Source: Microcebus murinus (lineage: Eukaryota > Chordata > Mammalia > Primates > Cheirogaleidae). From it: a stretch of 64,000 nucleotides of DNA. Location of the stretch: positions 139,970,501-140,034,500 of the forward strand of contig NC_134104.1 in NCBI RefSeq assembly GCF_040939455.1, in the 5' to 3' direction. The position numbers were made by a program, and so were the translations under genes. Under the pieces are notes generated by a model, which did no database searches, was not told where the DNA came from, and saw only the letters and a program-made list of their open reading frames with translations. Positions 26,688 through 39,722 of this stretch are shown here, in pieces. The first letter of the stretch is position 1. Each line of letters opens with the position of its first letter.

Positions 26688-27310
26688 AGCTCCATGCTAC
26701 TCAGTCTGGTCTGTGGGCCAGCAGCCTTGGCATCACCAGAAAGCTTGTCAGAAATGACAGCTCTCTTGCAAGGATGTGGAAACAACCGAAGTGCCAATCC
26801 ATACATGAGTGGATTAATAAAATGTGGTATATATAGACCATGGAGTACTATTCAGCTTTGAGAAACAACGGTGATATAGCACCTCTTGGATTTTCCTGGC
26901 TAGAGCTGGAACCCATTCTACTAAGTGAAGTATCTCAAGAATGGAAACAAGCACCACATGTACTCACCAGCAAACTGGTATTAACAGATCAACACCTAAG
27001 TGGACATATGGGAATAACATTTATCGGGTGTCGGGCAGGTGGGGGGGGAGGGGATGGGTGTATACGTACATAATGAGTGTGATGCGCACCAACTGGGGCA
27101 TGGACACACTTGAAGCTCTGACTCAAGGGGAAGGGCAATATACGTAACTTAACATTTGTACCCCCATAATATTCTGGAAAAAAAATAAATAAAAAAAAAA
27201 AAAGGAAAGAAATGACAGCTCTCAGGCCCCACCCCAGACCTGCGGGGTCAGCACCTGCGTTTTAACAAGCTCCCCGGGTCACTCAAGTGCGCGCCAACGC
27301 ACGGGAGGCA
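26688..27310 (+). mobile_element. MER5A-like MITE split by an L1
   Basis: The left part 26688-26765 ('ctactcagtctggtctgtgg', 'gcatcaccagaaagcttgtc') and right part 27208-27310 ('caggccccaccccagacctg', 'gttttaacaagctccccggg') join into one MER5A when the L1 is removed. Confidence 0.85.
26750..27223 (+). mobile_element. Young 5'-truncated L1 with target-site duplication
   Basis: The insertion 26766-27207 holds the end of L1 ORF2 (frame 26840-26980, EYYSALRNNGDIAPLGFSWL) and the 3' UTR with a G-rich tract (27030-27055) and an A-rich tail. A perfect 16-bp duplication AGAAATGACAGCTCTC flanks it at 26750-26765 and 27208-27223. The same 3' end recurs at 42914 and 55705. Confidence 0.93.
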
Positions 27311-27429
27311 TTGGGCACCATCTCCCTGTTTTTCCTCTCTCATTGAGCACTGCTTTAAAGGCCTAACCATGTTGCTAGATGTATAATATATCCAATGCAT
27401 TGCTTGTAACTGCAGCGTAGTATTTCATA

Positions 27430-27870
27430 TTCACCAAAAAAACAAAAAAAAAAAAAGAGGAAAAAGCAAAACTGTGGAGACGTTAGAAAGATCAGTGGTT
27501 GCCGGGGTTTAGAGATGATGCCGGGGAACTATGAATAGACAGAGCACAGGGGATGTTTAGGGTGGTGCATCTACTCTGTATGACGCTATAATAATAGGTA
27601 CGTGTCGTTATGCATCCCTCCAAACCCAGAGAGTGTACAGCGCCACAAGTAAACCCTAATGTCAACTATGGACTTTAGTCAATAATAATGTATCAACACT
27701 CAGCTTATCAGTTGTAGGAAATGCGCCACACCAATACAAGATATAAGTTATAGGGGGACTGGGGAGAGGAGAAAAGGGTATGTAGTTTCTAATCAATTTT
27801 TCTGTAAACCAAAAACTGCTAAATAAATAAAGTCTATTAATTTAAAAAACAAAACAAAACCCATGAAGGC
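27430..27870 (+). mobile_element. Old L1 3' UTR
   Basis: The phrases 'gatcagtggttgccggggtt', 'aaaccctaatgtcaactatg', 'tatcagttgtaggaaatgcg' and 'ctgtaaaccaaaaactgct' follow an L1M-type 3' end, finishing at AATAAAGTCTA. Confidence 0.75.
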
Positions 27871-29647
27871 AAAGGAACATGTCCCAGAAACTTCCCACTC
27901 AGCACAATTTAAACTTTTTGAAGCCAATTCATGTTCTCTTTTAAAAATACATCCAAGATTTTATTTGCCACGTCCATTTGGTTTGATGTAAACATCAGAT
28001 TTTAAATTCCTTCCCACTTAAAGTTCACCTCCCCTCCCAAATTAAAGAAAACTTTGTGTGTGTACAGTAGAAGCTGCAGGCGAAGGTATCGTTGCTGCCC
28101 TGTGACACCCCACTTCCCCACGCTCCTGCCTGCCGTGCTCTGCCTCGGGTGGAGGACTGCAGTCCTAGGCCAACCCCTGCATTCTGGAAGGTGAAGTCAG
28201 GGGTTCTCCTGGGCTCCTGCTCCCCTGACCCCTTGGCCATCTCGGGGTGGGAGGGAAGGAAAGGAGAAGTTGCTGGCACGCTTGGAGGCTGCATCTCCCA
28301 GCACCTGCCTGCTCCCTGAGTAAGAGCCCACCTCGGCCACACACTCTGGCCAGGTGGGGAGGGTGGTGGCCTCGCCAGGGACAAGAATGCCATCTGCCAG
28401 GGCTTTTCTGTCTGAGATGGAGGGAAGGGCCTGGCTTGGTCTCCAGGGACACGAGGCGGGGGTCTCCCCAGCTCCACGCCACTCCTTTTCTGGGAGAGCT
28501 GGGAGAGTATGGCCCCTTCCTGTACGTGTCATTCTTCCTGCCTTGAGCGTGTTTGGATGTATCTCCTGGCAGGTGTAGACAGAGAGGGACCATTCTGGCA
28601 TGTAGGGATCAGGTGCACTAGCAGGCAGGTGGTGGCACTCTGGTGAGCTGAACATCGGCAGCAGACCAGCTTGCCTGGGGAAAAGGCTACACGAAAACGA
28701 GCAAAGTCAGACTCACCTTAATGGAGGGCTCCATGTTCCTGAACTCGTTTCCAGGGGCCAGGTGGTTACTGTCTCCATGTCTACAGCCATGACGTCCCTG
28801 ACCTTGGCCTTTGGGCCCTACTGAGCCTGGTGCAGCTGGCAGCCACGGGGGCAAAGGCTACCTGGGTAGAACAGATGTGTCGAAGGCTGCCAGTTCCCAG
28901 GTGTTTCCTGGACTGAACATTATGATGTATGGCTTTCCCAAATTTCCTTCTGTTTGAAACAAAAAAAAGACCTAATAACCCGGGAATGACAGAATTAATA
29001 ATGGGCAAGACAAAGGAATATAGTTCCCAAGAGGCATGTATACCTGCCAGGGCTCTCTGTGCTTCATAAAAGCAGGGAGACCCGCGGGGGGAGATCAGAA
29101 CCCTCACTGGAAGAGGAGGCACAGTCTTATTTCCTGTACTTGAGGCAGTTAAACACCCAGAGGGCGCGAGGACCAAGGGAATGACAGAGCCCAGCACACA
29201 CGGCAGCCCAGACTGAGCGGGAAAGCCTCTGCCTCTTGTGCAGTGACTGTCAACGTTAGGACGTGTCTGCTCACTCCGGCCACGGTGGGACACATGCCGG
29301 GCAACTTTGGTGGAGGGAAGCATTTCACCTTCCTCCTTGTTTGATTGTTATTTCATTTCCTTTGAGATTGACATTAAAGAGTAGCTGTGTGACTTTTGAT
29401 ACCTGGCATTGTTGACCACGGTGTCTGAACCTTTTTGTATGATCTCCCTCCCTCGCTGGGGTCTAAAGGCAGGAGGACGGAGGTGGCCTGTCCCAGGTGG
29501 AGCAGGTTCACCCCCTCTGAGCAGTCCCTGCAGGGGGCCATGAGGAAGTGGCGGTTGGCACAAATCGAGGCTTGTACCTGGGAGGTTTTGTCTTGACCTC
29601 AGGCTGGGCTGTGGGCGGGGCCGGGAGGCTCTGGAGCAGAAAGAAGT
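27871..29647. other. GC-rich intronic stretch, no recognised repeats
   Basis: From about 28080 to 29640 the base composition is clearly richer in G+C than the rest of the intron. Long frames occur on both strands (up to 180 residues at 28781-29323 on the minus strand) but overlap one another, lack any domain I know and are expected by chance where stops are rare. A regulatory element or an unrecognised old repeat is possible. Confidence 0.5.
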
Positions 29648-29982
29648 CCTCGGACCTGGCTTTTTTTTTTCAAGACAGAGTCTCTCTTTGTTGCCCAGGC
29701 TAGAGTGAGTGCCATGGCATCAGCCTAGCTCACAGCAACCTCAAACTCCTGGGCAGCCTCTTGAGTAGCTGGGACTACAGGCATGTACCACCATGCCCGG
29801 CTAATTTGTTCTATATATATTAGTTGGCCAATTAATTTCTTTCTATTTATAGTAGAGACGGGGTCTCCCTTTTGCTCAGGTTGGCTTCAAACTCCTGACC
29901 TCGAGCGATCTGCCTGCCACGGCCTCCCAGAGTGCTAGGATTACAGGCGTGAGCCACCGCGCCCAGCCTCGGACCTGGCTTT
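29648..29982 (-). mobile_element. Lemur-type Alu with target-site duplication
   Basis: The antisense Alu 29664-29966 is flanked by perfect copies of CCTCGGACCTGGCTTT at 29648-29663 and 29967-29982. A small deletion removes part of one arm near 29755. Confidence 0.94.
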
Positions 29983-30140
29983 GAGCCAGGACTCCACCAG
30001 CTTTGCAGAATAAGGTTTTAGACATAACCTTTCCCTGCTCTGAGCCTTAATGCTGCTCTCTAAGATAGGGATTGTGGCTAAATGAGATGTCGGTGACGTA
30101 ACTGGTAATACCCTGTACAAATTCTAATGGTGGTGGTTAG
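29983..30140 (+). repeat. Probable MIR remnant
   Basis: The order 'aacctttccctgctctgagc', 'ctctctaagatagggattgt' and 'ggctaaatgagatg' resembles sense MIR. Confidence 0.5.
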
Positions 30141-30369
30141 AAGCAAGATGATTTTTGTTGTTATGGGATCAGGTGTCTCTCTGCCGTGTAGAAGCAGAAG
30201 AAGCTGTTTTTGTAGTGACTTTCGTCTCCCCCTCACTCTCATCCTCTTTCCTACTGCTTCTTTCCTATAAGCCATCAGCTCTCTTCTGTTCCTTAAAAGA
30301 CACTGTGCGTCTGTTCTTCTCCTCTTTATGTTTCATGCCCCATGTTTCACCAAAACAAAAGGAAACGGT

Positions 30370-31115
<746 letters not shown>

Positions 31116-31509
31116 TAGCAGAAATCAACATTTGAAGTGGAAAAATGTTGAAAGAAACAAGTAGAGCTGGGAGCCAGGTTAGCATCTGACCACAAATGAC
31201 TCCATGTAGGCCTGACAGACAGAGGTGGCCTTGGGGTTTCACCAAATCTAATCCCTTTACTCTTAAGAGTGTTGAGACCACACTGTGTTCTTGAAGACGC
31301 TAGGCTATTTGTCTAGGCCTGGATGTTGCTTTGCTTATTGGTGACCTGGGACCGTGGAGCAAATGTTTTTCGCTGATTCAGGGGAAGATTGTGTTCTTTG
31401 TGAGGCTGAGAAGATCTTTGATTGGGTCATGGGCATCTAAGATTCCTCTTAAGTCCCCGCTGCAGGGAGCAGCCAGTGGAGAAGAGGGAAGGAAGGTAGG
31501 GCTCCTTAA
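31116..31509. other. Intron 1, no recognised feature
   Basis: No repeat or coding signal was recognised. Confidence 0.5.
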
Positions 31510-31662
31510 ACCTGAGCTGCCTGGGAGCTCATGAAAACTCATTGCTGGGTCCCTTCCCCAGAGATGCTGATTTGGCTGGTTGGGGGCGGGGCCTGAGAGT
31601 CTGAATTTCTTGCAAGCTCCTGGGTCAAGCTGATCCTGCCAGTCTGGGACCACATAATCATG
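31510..31662 (-). mobile_element. MER5A-like fragment
   Basis: The text 'gctgcctgggagctcatgaa', 'gggggcggggcctgagagtc' and 'tgggaccaca' matches a MER5A-type hAT MITE in partial form. Confidence 0.55.
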
Positions 31663-31674
31663 GAAGCAAGGCTA

Positions 31675-31887
31675 TAGGGCAGATTTCAGCCCACCAGCCC
31701 AAATAGCCACCTGTTTTTGTACATAAAGTTTTAGTGGAACATACTCCCATTCATATGAATATTGGCTATGACTGCTCTCATGCTACAATGGCAGAATTGA
31801 GTAGTTGTGACAGAGACCCCACAAAGCCAAAAAATACTTATTATTTGGCCCTTTACACAAAAAGTGTGCCAAGCCCTGCTCGGGGTT
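31675..31887 (+). mobile_element. MER1-type hAT element
   Basis: The phrases 'acctgtttttgtacataaag', 'ttttagtggaacatactccc', 'tagttgtgacagagacccca' and 'ttatttggccctttacac' appear in MER1 order, in sense. Confidence 0.8.
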
Positions 31888-32044
31888 CCTCAGTACCCTG
31901 AGCCCAGTGGTCCTAATTACAGGCACAAGACACCCTCTGCTTCTTTTTCTGGCTGAGTATTCTAGGACCCTTACTGCCAGATGCCAGCTCTGCTAAGCAT
32001 TAAATCATGTTTCCTAGAAGTAAAAAGAACATGAAACGACTATC

Positions 32045-32250
32045 ACTGCTCTTTACCTCCATCTTTGCAGATCACAAAACACCTTAAAACCCTGCAGCAT
32101 CCTAGACGGTGCTGTACCCATCTTATGGAGGTGCCAACTGAGGCTCAGAGGGGAAGTGACTTACCTGTGGTCACACAGGAAATTAGTGACAAACCCAGGT
32201 CTCTCGTGCTTTCTACCTGCCACACTGCTGCTTGTATTCAAGGCAAGATG
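32045..32250 (-). repeat. MIR SINE
   Basis: The core 'actgaggctcagaggggaag', 'tgacttacctgtggtcacac' and 'aacccaggtctc' is an antisense MIR. Confidence 0.75.
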
Positions 32251-32254
32251 GGAT

Positions 32255-33118
<864 letters not shown>

Positions 33119-34246
33119 TGTAGACACATTTTAAAACCAGCCCAGGGCACTAATTTCCATTCCATTGCCTGCTGGGAATATTGGGGTCCTGTGGTATTGC
33201 CACAGTGCTGGTCTTTAATTGATCATAGACTGTCAGACTAAAGTCCCAAGCAAGAGCAAGTCAAGTCACAAATTACTAGCAGCACCTAAGCCTCAAGTTT
33301 TGTTCTGCTCTGGAGCACCCACGGGAATCCCACAGTGGGACTTGAGGGAAGGTCAGAGAGGGCCAGAGGGGACACCCACCTTCATGGCGTGTTCAAGGTA
33401 GGAAGAAGACCGCATGGTTTGAAATCCTCAAGGTGATTCAGATGTGCTCCTTTTAGGTGCTAGCCGCCCACTCCCGTTTAAGAACTGCCTTCCTAACCCC
33501 ACCCTCCCCGCTTCCTAGATTTAAGCAGAGGCCCAAAGAGCCTTGTTGGAGAAAGCAGCAAGGCCTGAAGCCGCTTTATTGCCCTGGCTGGTGCTCTGCA
33601 CAGTTTCCCCCTATAAAGTATTAAATTCACTTCAGTAAAAACTGCAGGTGCACAAAGGAGGAAGCCGTGGACTTGTGGATTAAATTTGCCCTTCCAAGTC
33701 TTTGTATTAATTCATCCTTATCTCAGCCAGCTGACTACATTTCATGTCAGATGTGTTTCCAGGCAACGTCTGGTACTAATGGGCGAGAGTCAGGTTTACT
33801 CTTCCACGCCCTGCCACCTCTGTGCAATGTGTTTAAAGTACAGGAACTCATGCAGACAGATGGTAAACTCTGATCTCTCGCCATTGAACAGGGGCTGGTT
33901 GTAACTCCTTGGTCTTTCGTAAGCGGTGTTTGGATACCCTCTAGTGGATGAGTGAAGATGCTTGTCGGGATTGCTGAAGAGAAGAGCTACTGACCTGGAA
34001 GGGGAGTGGAGATGACTGGCTCGAAGACCACCCTTGACTCTATAGACAAAATACTCAGCAAATGTAGGGAGAGGATAATGTAGATCTTTGATGGTCCAGG
34101 GCAGGGGTATAGATTTTGGTCCTATCTTCTTCTTTGGCTTGATGTATTCATAATCTGATTTATTTGGGAAAAAGGTAATAAAAACACGAGTACATGTAAT
34201 ACACATGCTCATGTGTATATTTCCTGCTACAGAGAGTATGTGTGAT
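33119..34246. other. Intron 1, no recognised feature
   Basis: About 1.1 kb of unique-looking sequence. The 169-residue antisense frame 33796-34305 runs into a MER1-type element and shows no domain. Confidence 0.5.
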
Positions 34247-34425
34247 GGTAGACAGGGATTGACAAACTTCTTGTATGAAAGGCCAGATAGTAGCCAAGAG
34301 GCCATGTGTTCTGACAGCCATAGGTAAATGAATATTCATGGCTGTGTTCTTTGGCTGTGCAAAACAGGCAGTGAGCTGCGAGTGGCCATGGACCAACGTT
34401 TGCCAACTCTTGGTGAAGAAGAAAG
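34247..34425 (-). mobile_element. MER1-type hAT fragment
   Basis: It begins CAGGGATTGACAAACTTCTT and ends 'ccaacgtttgccaactcttg', the inverted-repeat-like ends of a MER1-type element. Confidence 0.7.
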
Positions 34426-34449
34426 AACTGAATTGTGTTTGCCTCTCAT

Positions 34450-34565
34450 ACTAGCTGGTAAATTCCTCTGGTGCAGAGACCCATGCCTCACTCACCTTTG
34501 TACCCGAGCACCCAGCCCTGTGCCTGGCATATAGCAGGTGCTTACAATAGGTGTTTACTGACCTG
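34450..34565 (+). mobile_element. L2 3' end
   Basis: The text 'tggtaaattcctctggtgca', 'cacccagccctgtgcctggc' and 'atagcaggtgcttacaatag' matches the L2 3' terminus in sense. 34566-35040 holds nothing I recognise. Confidence 0.7.
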
Positions 34566-35054
34566 AAATGGCTCTTCTGTCAAACTCTGTAATATATCAA
34601 CTTTCTTTCAGGATTTCTTGAGAGTCATTGAATTGAGAGCAGCATGTATTCTGAATTGGATGCTTAAACCATCAGAGCAAATAGGATTAGCTACCCTCCT
34701 GTTTTCTACCTGCCTGTCCTTAACCAAGGTGCCATGTGAGAGACCAGCAGATAAGAAGACCTGGTAATGATCAGCCCTGTTCAGTCTGCAGATGGCACTC
34801 CCTGGTGGCCCAGCGCCTTATTTTGTAGAACCAGGGTGGGCTTGCACGGAGGCATCTACTACCTTTACCAGAACCTACTTACAGCCAGGAGCTTGCACTT
34901 GGGAGGGTCTGGCTGGTGGCATTCTAGGCAATGCCATGTCCCTAACACAGCAGGAAAACAGCAGGAGCCAGCTGCTTTGTGTCAAGCATCATTGTACACA
35001 GCTCCTCCTCTGGGGCTGGTGTAGGGTCTGCCAGACTGCTCTGTTTCTTCAGTT

Positions 35055-35165
35055 ATTAATCACAGTAGTAGCTATCACTTGTACAGCACATTGTCTCGTG
35101 GATTTTTAGAGAATATGTATTATCCTTACATATTAATGAGGAAACCGTGGCTCAGAAAAGTTAAA
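35055..35165 (-). repeat. MIR SINE, antisense
   Basis: The text 'cttgtacagcacattgtctc' and 'aatgaggaaaccgtggctca' is an antisense MIR. It lies head to head with the sense MIR at 35205. Confidence 0.65.
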
Positions 35166-35204
35166 TGACTTGGGGCATGGTATTCATATGTGACATAGTT
35201 TTAA

Positions 35205-35405
35205 AAGGTTGGTCTAAGTTATTTAACTCACTATGCCTTGGTCTTCCCATCTATAAAATGGTCACGATAGTGATTTCAGGGGGCTGGCTGTGGAGGTCAA
35301 ATGAGGTAAGGCATGCAAAAAGCACTTCCCAGCTTGGTAGGAAGATGTTATACTATTACCTGGGGCTGGAGCATCTAGGTGCTTAATAAATATTGGTTGA
35401 ATAAA
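35205..35405 (+). repeat. MIR SINE, sense
   Basis: The text 'ttatttaactcactatgcct', 'cttcccatctataaaatggt' and 'aaatgaggtaaggcatgcaa' is a sense MIR, followed by a 'gtgcttaataaatattggt' end. 35406-35769 is unremarkable. Confidence 0.75.
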
Positions 35406-35769
35406 TGAAAGTTACTTACCTTGTCACCCAGGTGGTAAGAATTCAAAGCCTGAGTCTTTCCACCAGGCCAGATGACCTTGGCATTATACCATTTAACCAA
35501 ATAGGAACAGAGGACATGGTGGCAAGGAGGTGGACCTTGTGGCCTCCAGGGTGTCTTCACGGGCAGAGAGGGCAGAGCCTAAGGGTCAAACATTCACCTA
35601 GCCTGGCATTATTGCTCATAAAGAGCTCTCAAGTTCAGTGCATACATCCCGAAGTGGACACAGGTAAGATTCCTTGGCTCCACCCAAGTGTACAAAGCTT
35701 CAATTACAGAAAAAAGTAAGTTTTTAACCAGAGAAGGAAAGAGGAGAGGCACTTCTAAGAGTCATTGTA

Positions 35770-36005
35770 AACCCCTACTGACATAACAGTACTAGTGGAC
35801 AGAGCGCCTAGCTTGTACCGAACACTGTTGTGCATGCATTGCTCATTCTGTCCTTCCACACTCTGGGAGGAAAACTTCTGTATCTCCATTTTATAGATGA
35901 GGAAGACTCAAGTTCAAGTTAGTGACGTGCCCAAGGGCAAGGAATGGAACTTGGGCAGGCTGACTCCAGAGCACGGGGTTTTCCCCACTAAGCAAACTCT
36001 GCCTC
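35770..36005 (-). repeat. MIR SINE
   Basis: The text 'atctccattttatagatgag', 'tagtgacgtgcccaagggca' and 'ggcaggctgactccagagc' is an antisense MIR. Confidence 0.75.
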
Positions 36006-37727
36006 TCGGTCTGCTATTACTGAGAGTGGAAGTATCACCCCAGCCAGGGAGGGAGGAGAAGGAAGGGATGGGAATGAAACAATCGAGACTGTAGTATAAA
36101 TTAGCACCAGAGTGGAAAGTACAGCCAAACGCTAGATCTGTTTTGACCACTAACTATCTTGGTTGACTCTAGGCCGGTTGCTTCTGAACACCTCCTGAAC
36201 TTTTCTTCATCTGTAAATGTCTCTTCTTCTGCAAAATAAGCAGTTAATCGATTCCAGCACTAACATTCTTTGGCCCTTAAACCACTATGGAATTAGTCTT
36301 GTCTCGAAGAAAGGTGACATCCTCGGAGACTGGTATCTGATGGCAGGCCGTGGGCCAGCCTCCTCTGAAACTGGACTTCCATCTGGTCTTCATGTGTTAG
36401 GTTGAGACCTACCATAGACTCATGTCACCAGCAGGGGTGTCTGTCTCAGAGTCTCAGTATTCCTTCCACTAGCCAAATTTTGCCTGGCTAACTCCTATTC
36501 ACCTGTTTTATATAAATCTCTGAGTTCCTCTCACCATCCTTGTGCTTTACATGCTGGTATCAGCCTTGTTTTCTTTTCACAGATTAATGAAATATCGGTT
36601 GACATACCTTCTCTGGGAGCAGAGACCTTGTCTGTTTTCCCCTCATCATTGTACCACCATGAGATCTCAGTGAGGTTTTTGAATGCATGAGCGTTGCCAC
36701 ATGTGCTATATTAAACGTACACGAGGAGAAGAGCAGCCAGGCATGGTGATATTGGATGGTTCTCTTGTGGCAGTGCACATCAGAGTAAATCTACAATACC
36801 CAATTTCCAATGCCACTTCATTGCAAGGAATTAATATGGTAAATGATTTAGAGTCCAGTGAAGTGTTTCAGAGGTGTGCTGAGCTCACATCAGAAAAATG
36901 CATTTCCTCTGCACTAAGCCAGCTGCGGACAGCTGGTACGTTGCTCCTAGGGCAGCCTAGTTAACTGTCGAAAGTCACCTGTCTGTTTTCAAGGCTGAAG
37001 TACAGATGCAATAATGGTGCTCCTGCCAGTCAAGGCTAAAGTCAAAAATAAATTGGCCAATTCGTATGCTATGGCAGGGTAGCATTTCCTGCTCCACCAG
37101 CAGTGCCTAGAAAACCTGTCTCACAATTCTCAGTAGGTATTTGAATAAATGAGACCCTTTAATGCTGCTATCAGATAATTCCTCTGAGCAGCGAAATAAC
37201 TGTCATGAAGCTCATAGACTTGATACCACAGGAGAGTCCTTGGGGACAAACTTGTTGTGTCTTTCTGTATGATATTAAAAATCTAAAAGGTTTATATTCT
37301 TATCCACAGAATACTAGAATAAAAATGTACACACAAAAGACAGAGGAGGGTAGTTGGAGTCAGCTCACTGAGAGCCACAAGAAATGAGTTGATGATTTTC
37401 AATTTAAAAAAATTTCTCCATAGAAAAACACAAATATCTGGTACCATTCAGAATAGGGTCAAGCAGTCTCATTCTGTAGCACAGGCGGTAATTGAAATGT
37501 CTGATATTCATTATGACCTGGGGTCATCAAAAGATTTTGTTGTATTAGTAATTCTGTATTTAATTTTAAAAGGGAGATTCAGAAAATGCATTCAACTGAG
37601 CTCATTAACTTGTTCATGGGAGAGGTAGGAAAAGAAATCTTAGTTCACTAAAAAATAGAAATCTTTAGCTTGATCAAAGGTATCCATTGTCTATCAAATC
37701 AACAACACATATAAAACTATAAACCAT
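36006..37727. other. Intron 1, no recognised feature
   Basis: About 1.7 kb free of recognised repeats; short frames only, none with a recognisable domain. Confidence 0.5.
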
Positions 37728-38019
37728 TAGGCCAGGTGTGGTGGCTCATTCTTGTAATCTTAGCGCTTTGGGAGGCTGAGACTAGAGTATCACTTGAAGT
37801 TAGGAGATCGAGCCCAAGCCTAGGCAACATAGCAAGACCCCATCTCTACCAAAAGTTTTAAAAATCAGCTGGGTATGGTGGCACACACCTATGGTCCCAG
37901 CTCAGGAGGCTGAGGCAGGAAGATTGTTTGAGCCCAAGAGTTTGAGTTTCCAGTGAGCTGTGATGCTCTAGCTGGGGAAACATAGTGAGACCCTGTCCCC
38001 CCCCAAAAAAAAAAAATAA
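37728..38019 (+). mobile_element. Old AluJ-like element
   Basis: This is a sense dimeric Alu with CTTTGGGAGGCTGAG and 'cagtgagctgtgatgctcta', lacking the lemur-type linker, and strongly diverged. The C-run then A-run tail ends at 38019. Confidence 0.88.
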
Positions 38020-38339
38020 GGCCAGGTACAGTGGCTCACGCCTGTAATCCTAGCACTCTGGCGGCCAAGGCAGGTAGATTATTTGAGTTCAGGAGTTCAA
38101 GACCAGCCTGAGCAAGAGCCAGACCCCATCTCTACTAAAAATAGAAAGAAATTAGCTGGACAACTAAAAATATATAGAAAAAATTAGCCGGGCATGATGA
38201 CACATGCCTGTAGTCCCAGCTACTTGGGAGGCTGAGGCAGGAGGATTGCTTGAGCCTAGTAGTTGGAGGTTGCTGTGAGGCTAGGCTGACACCACAGCAC
38301 TCTAGCCCAGGCAGCAGAGCAAGACTCTAAAAAAAAAAA
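38020..38339 (+). mobile_element. Lemur-type Alu
   Basis: The sense Alu follows directly on the tail of the AluJ-like copy, so it probably inserted in that A tail. It is directly followed by an inverted partial Alu at 38341. Confidence 0.93.
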
Positions 38340-38340
38340 A

Positions 38341-38547
38341 TTCCTGAGCTCATCAAGCAATCCTCCTACCTCAGCTTCCCAAGTAGCATACAGGCACATG
38401 CCACCACAGCAGGCTAATTTTTATATTTTTTTTAGAGATAAGGTGTCACTCTTGCTCAGGCTGGTCTTGCACTCCTGAGCTCAAGCGATCCTCCCGCCTC
38501 GGCCTCCCAGAGTGTTAGAATTACAGGTGTGAGCCACCTTGCACCGG
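38341..38547 (-). mobile_element. Partial Alu, antisense
   Basis: It starts mid-arm ('ctgagctcatcaagcaatcc') and ends 'gtgagccaccttgcaccggc'. The right-arm end and tail are missing. Confidence 0.88.
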
Positions 38548-38705
38548 CCTGCTGTCCCTTCTTATAAGAGCACTAATCCCATCATGAGGGCCTCACTCTC
38601 ATGACCTTATCTAAATCCCAAAAGCCCCATGTACTGATATCATCACACTGGAGGTTAGGGTTCAATATATGACTTTTGTGGGAACACCATTTAGTGTGTG
38701 GCACC
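38548..38705 (-). repeat. MaLR-type LTR remnant
   Basis: The text 'ataagagcactaatcccatc', 'atgagggcctcactctcatg' and 'aatatatgacttttgtggga' matches the inner part of a MaLR LTR in reverse. Confidence 0.55.
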
Positions 38706-38718
38706 ATCTACGCAAATG

Positions 38719-39079
38719 AAGCTTTCTTTCTTTATTTTTTTTTGAGACAGAGTCTCGCTTTGTTGCCCGGGCTAGAGTAAGTCCCATGGCGTCAACCTAG
38801 CTCACAGCAACCTCAAACTCCTGGGCTCAAGCAATCCTCCTGCCTCAGCCTCCCAAGGGTAGCTGGGACTACAGGGCATGCGCCACTATCCCTGGCTAGT
38901 TTTTTTCTATGTATGTTAGTTGGCCAATACATTTCTTTCTATTTATAGTAGAGACAGGGTCTCGCTCTTGCTCAGGCTGGTTTCGAACTCCTGACCTCGA
39001 GCAATCCGCCCGTCTCAGCCTCCCAGAGTGCTAGGATTACAGGCGTGAGCCACCGCGCCCGGCCCAAAGCTTTCTTTCT
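38719..39079 (-). mobile_element. Lemur-type Alu with target-site duplication
   Basis: The antisense Alu 38732-39066 is flanked by AAGCTTTCTTTCT at 38719-38731 and 39067-39079. 39080-39390 is unremarkable. Confidence 0.93.
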
Positions 39080-39390
39080 CCATCTTACAGTCAGTTTATA
39101 ATTTAAGTCAACATTCAGCATTTATTCTTATGTAAATATTATTTACAGTTGAGTGTAGTAAACATTGAATTCTTTCGGTTTTAACTAAGGTTAATAATAT
39201 AGTGTAATTTTTCTAGATGCTTAATTTTCTTTGTAGCTAATTTGTGTCATGTTTTTCCAATAGCCTCTCAGTAAAGTGTCCCACAAGGCCAATCACATCA
39301 GACAATCATAGTTCCAATTTTTATCTTGGAGGTATTTCTCCTGGGGACCTCCCTTCACTGTCAATCTGTGGAATTCCCTTGTCTTTCTAT

Positions 39391-39722
39391 CCAGTAGAAT
39401 TTCTTTTTTTTTTTTTTTTTTTGAGACAGAGTCTTGCTTTGTTGCCCAGGCTAGAGTGAGTGCCGTGGTGTCAGCCTAGCTCACAGCAACCTCAAACTCC
39501 TGGGCTCAAGCGATCCTCCTGCCTCAGCCTCCCAAGTGGCTGGGACTACAGGCATGCGCCACCATGCCCGGCTAATTTTTTCTATATATATTATTTGGCC
39601 AATTAATTTCTTTCTATTTATAGTAGAGACGGGGTCTCGCTCTTGCTCAAGCTGGTTTCGAACTCCTGACCTCGAGCAATCCACCCACCTCAGCCTCCCA
39701 GAGAGCTCCAGTAGAATTTCTT
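39391..39722 (-). mobile_element. 5'-truncated lemur-type Alu with perfect duplication
   Basis: The antisense Alu 39406-39707 lacks the first 35-40 bases of the consensus, yet perfect copies of CCAGTAGAATTTCTT flank it (39391-39405 and 39708-39722). The truncation therefore happened during insertion. Confidence 0.94.

Noticed and set aside
26840..27073. Frame beginning MEYYSALRNNGDIAPLGFSW
   Set aside because: This is the end of L1 ORF2 in a truncated L1, followed by out-of-gene UTR sequence; not a host gene.
28025..28655. Three overlapping antisense frames of 142-152 residues
   Set aside because: They occupy the same DNA in different frames, with proline/arginine-rich composition expected of GC-rich non-coding sequence.
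28781..29323. 180-residue antisense open frame
   Set aside because: It lies in GC-rich DNA where stops are rare, overlaps other long frames on both strands, has no domain or low-complexity pattern I know, and no clear splice or promoter context.
33796..34305. 169-residue antisense open frame
   Set aside because: It runs through a MER1-type element and unique intron; no recognisable protein.
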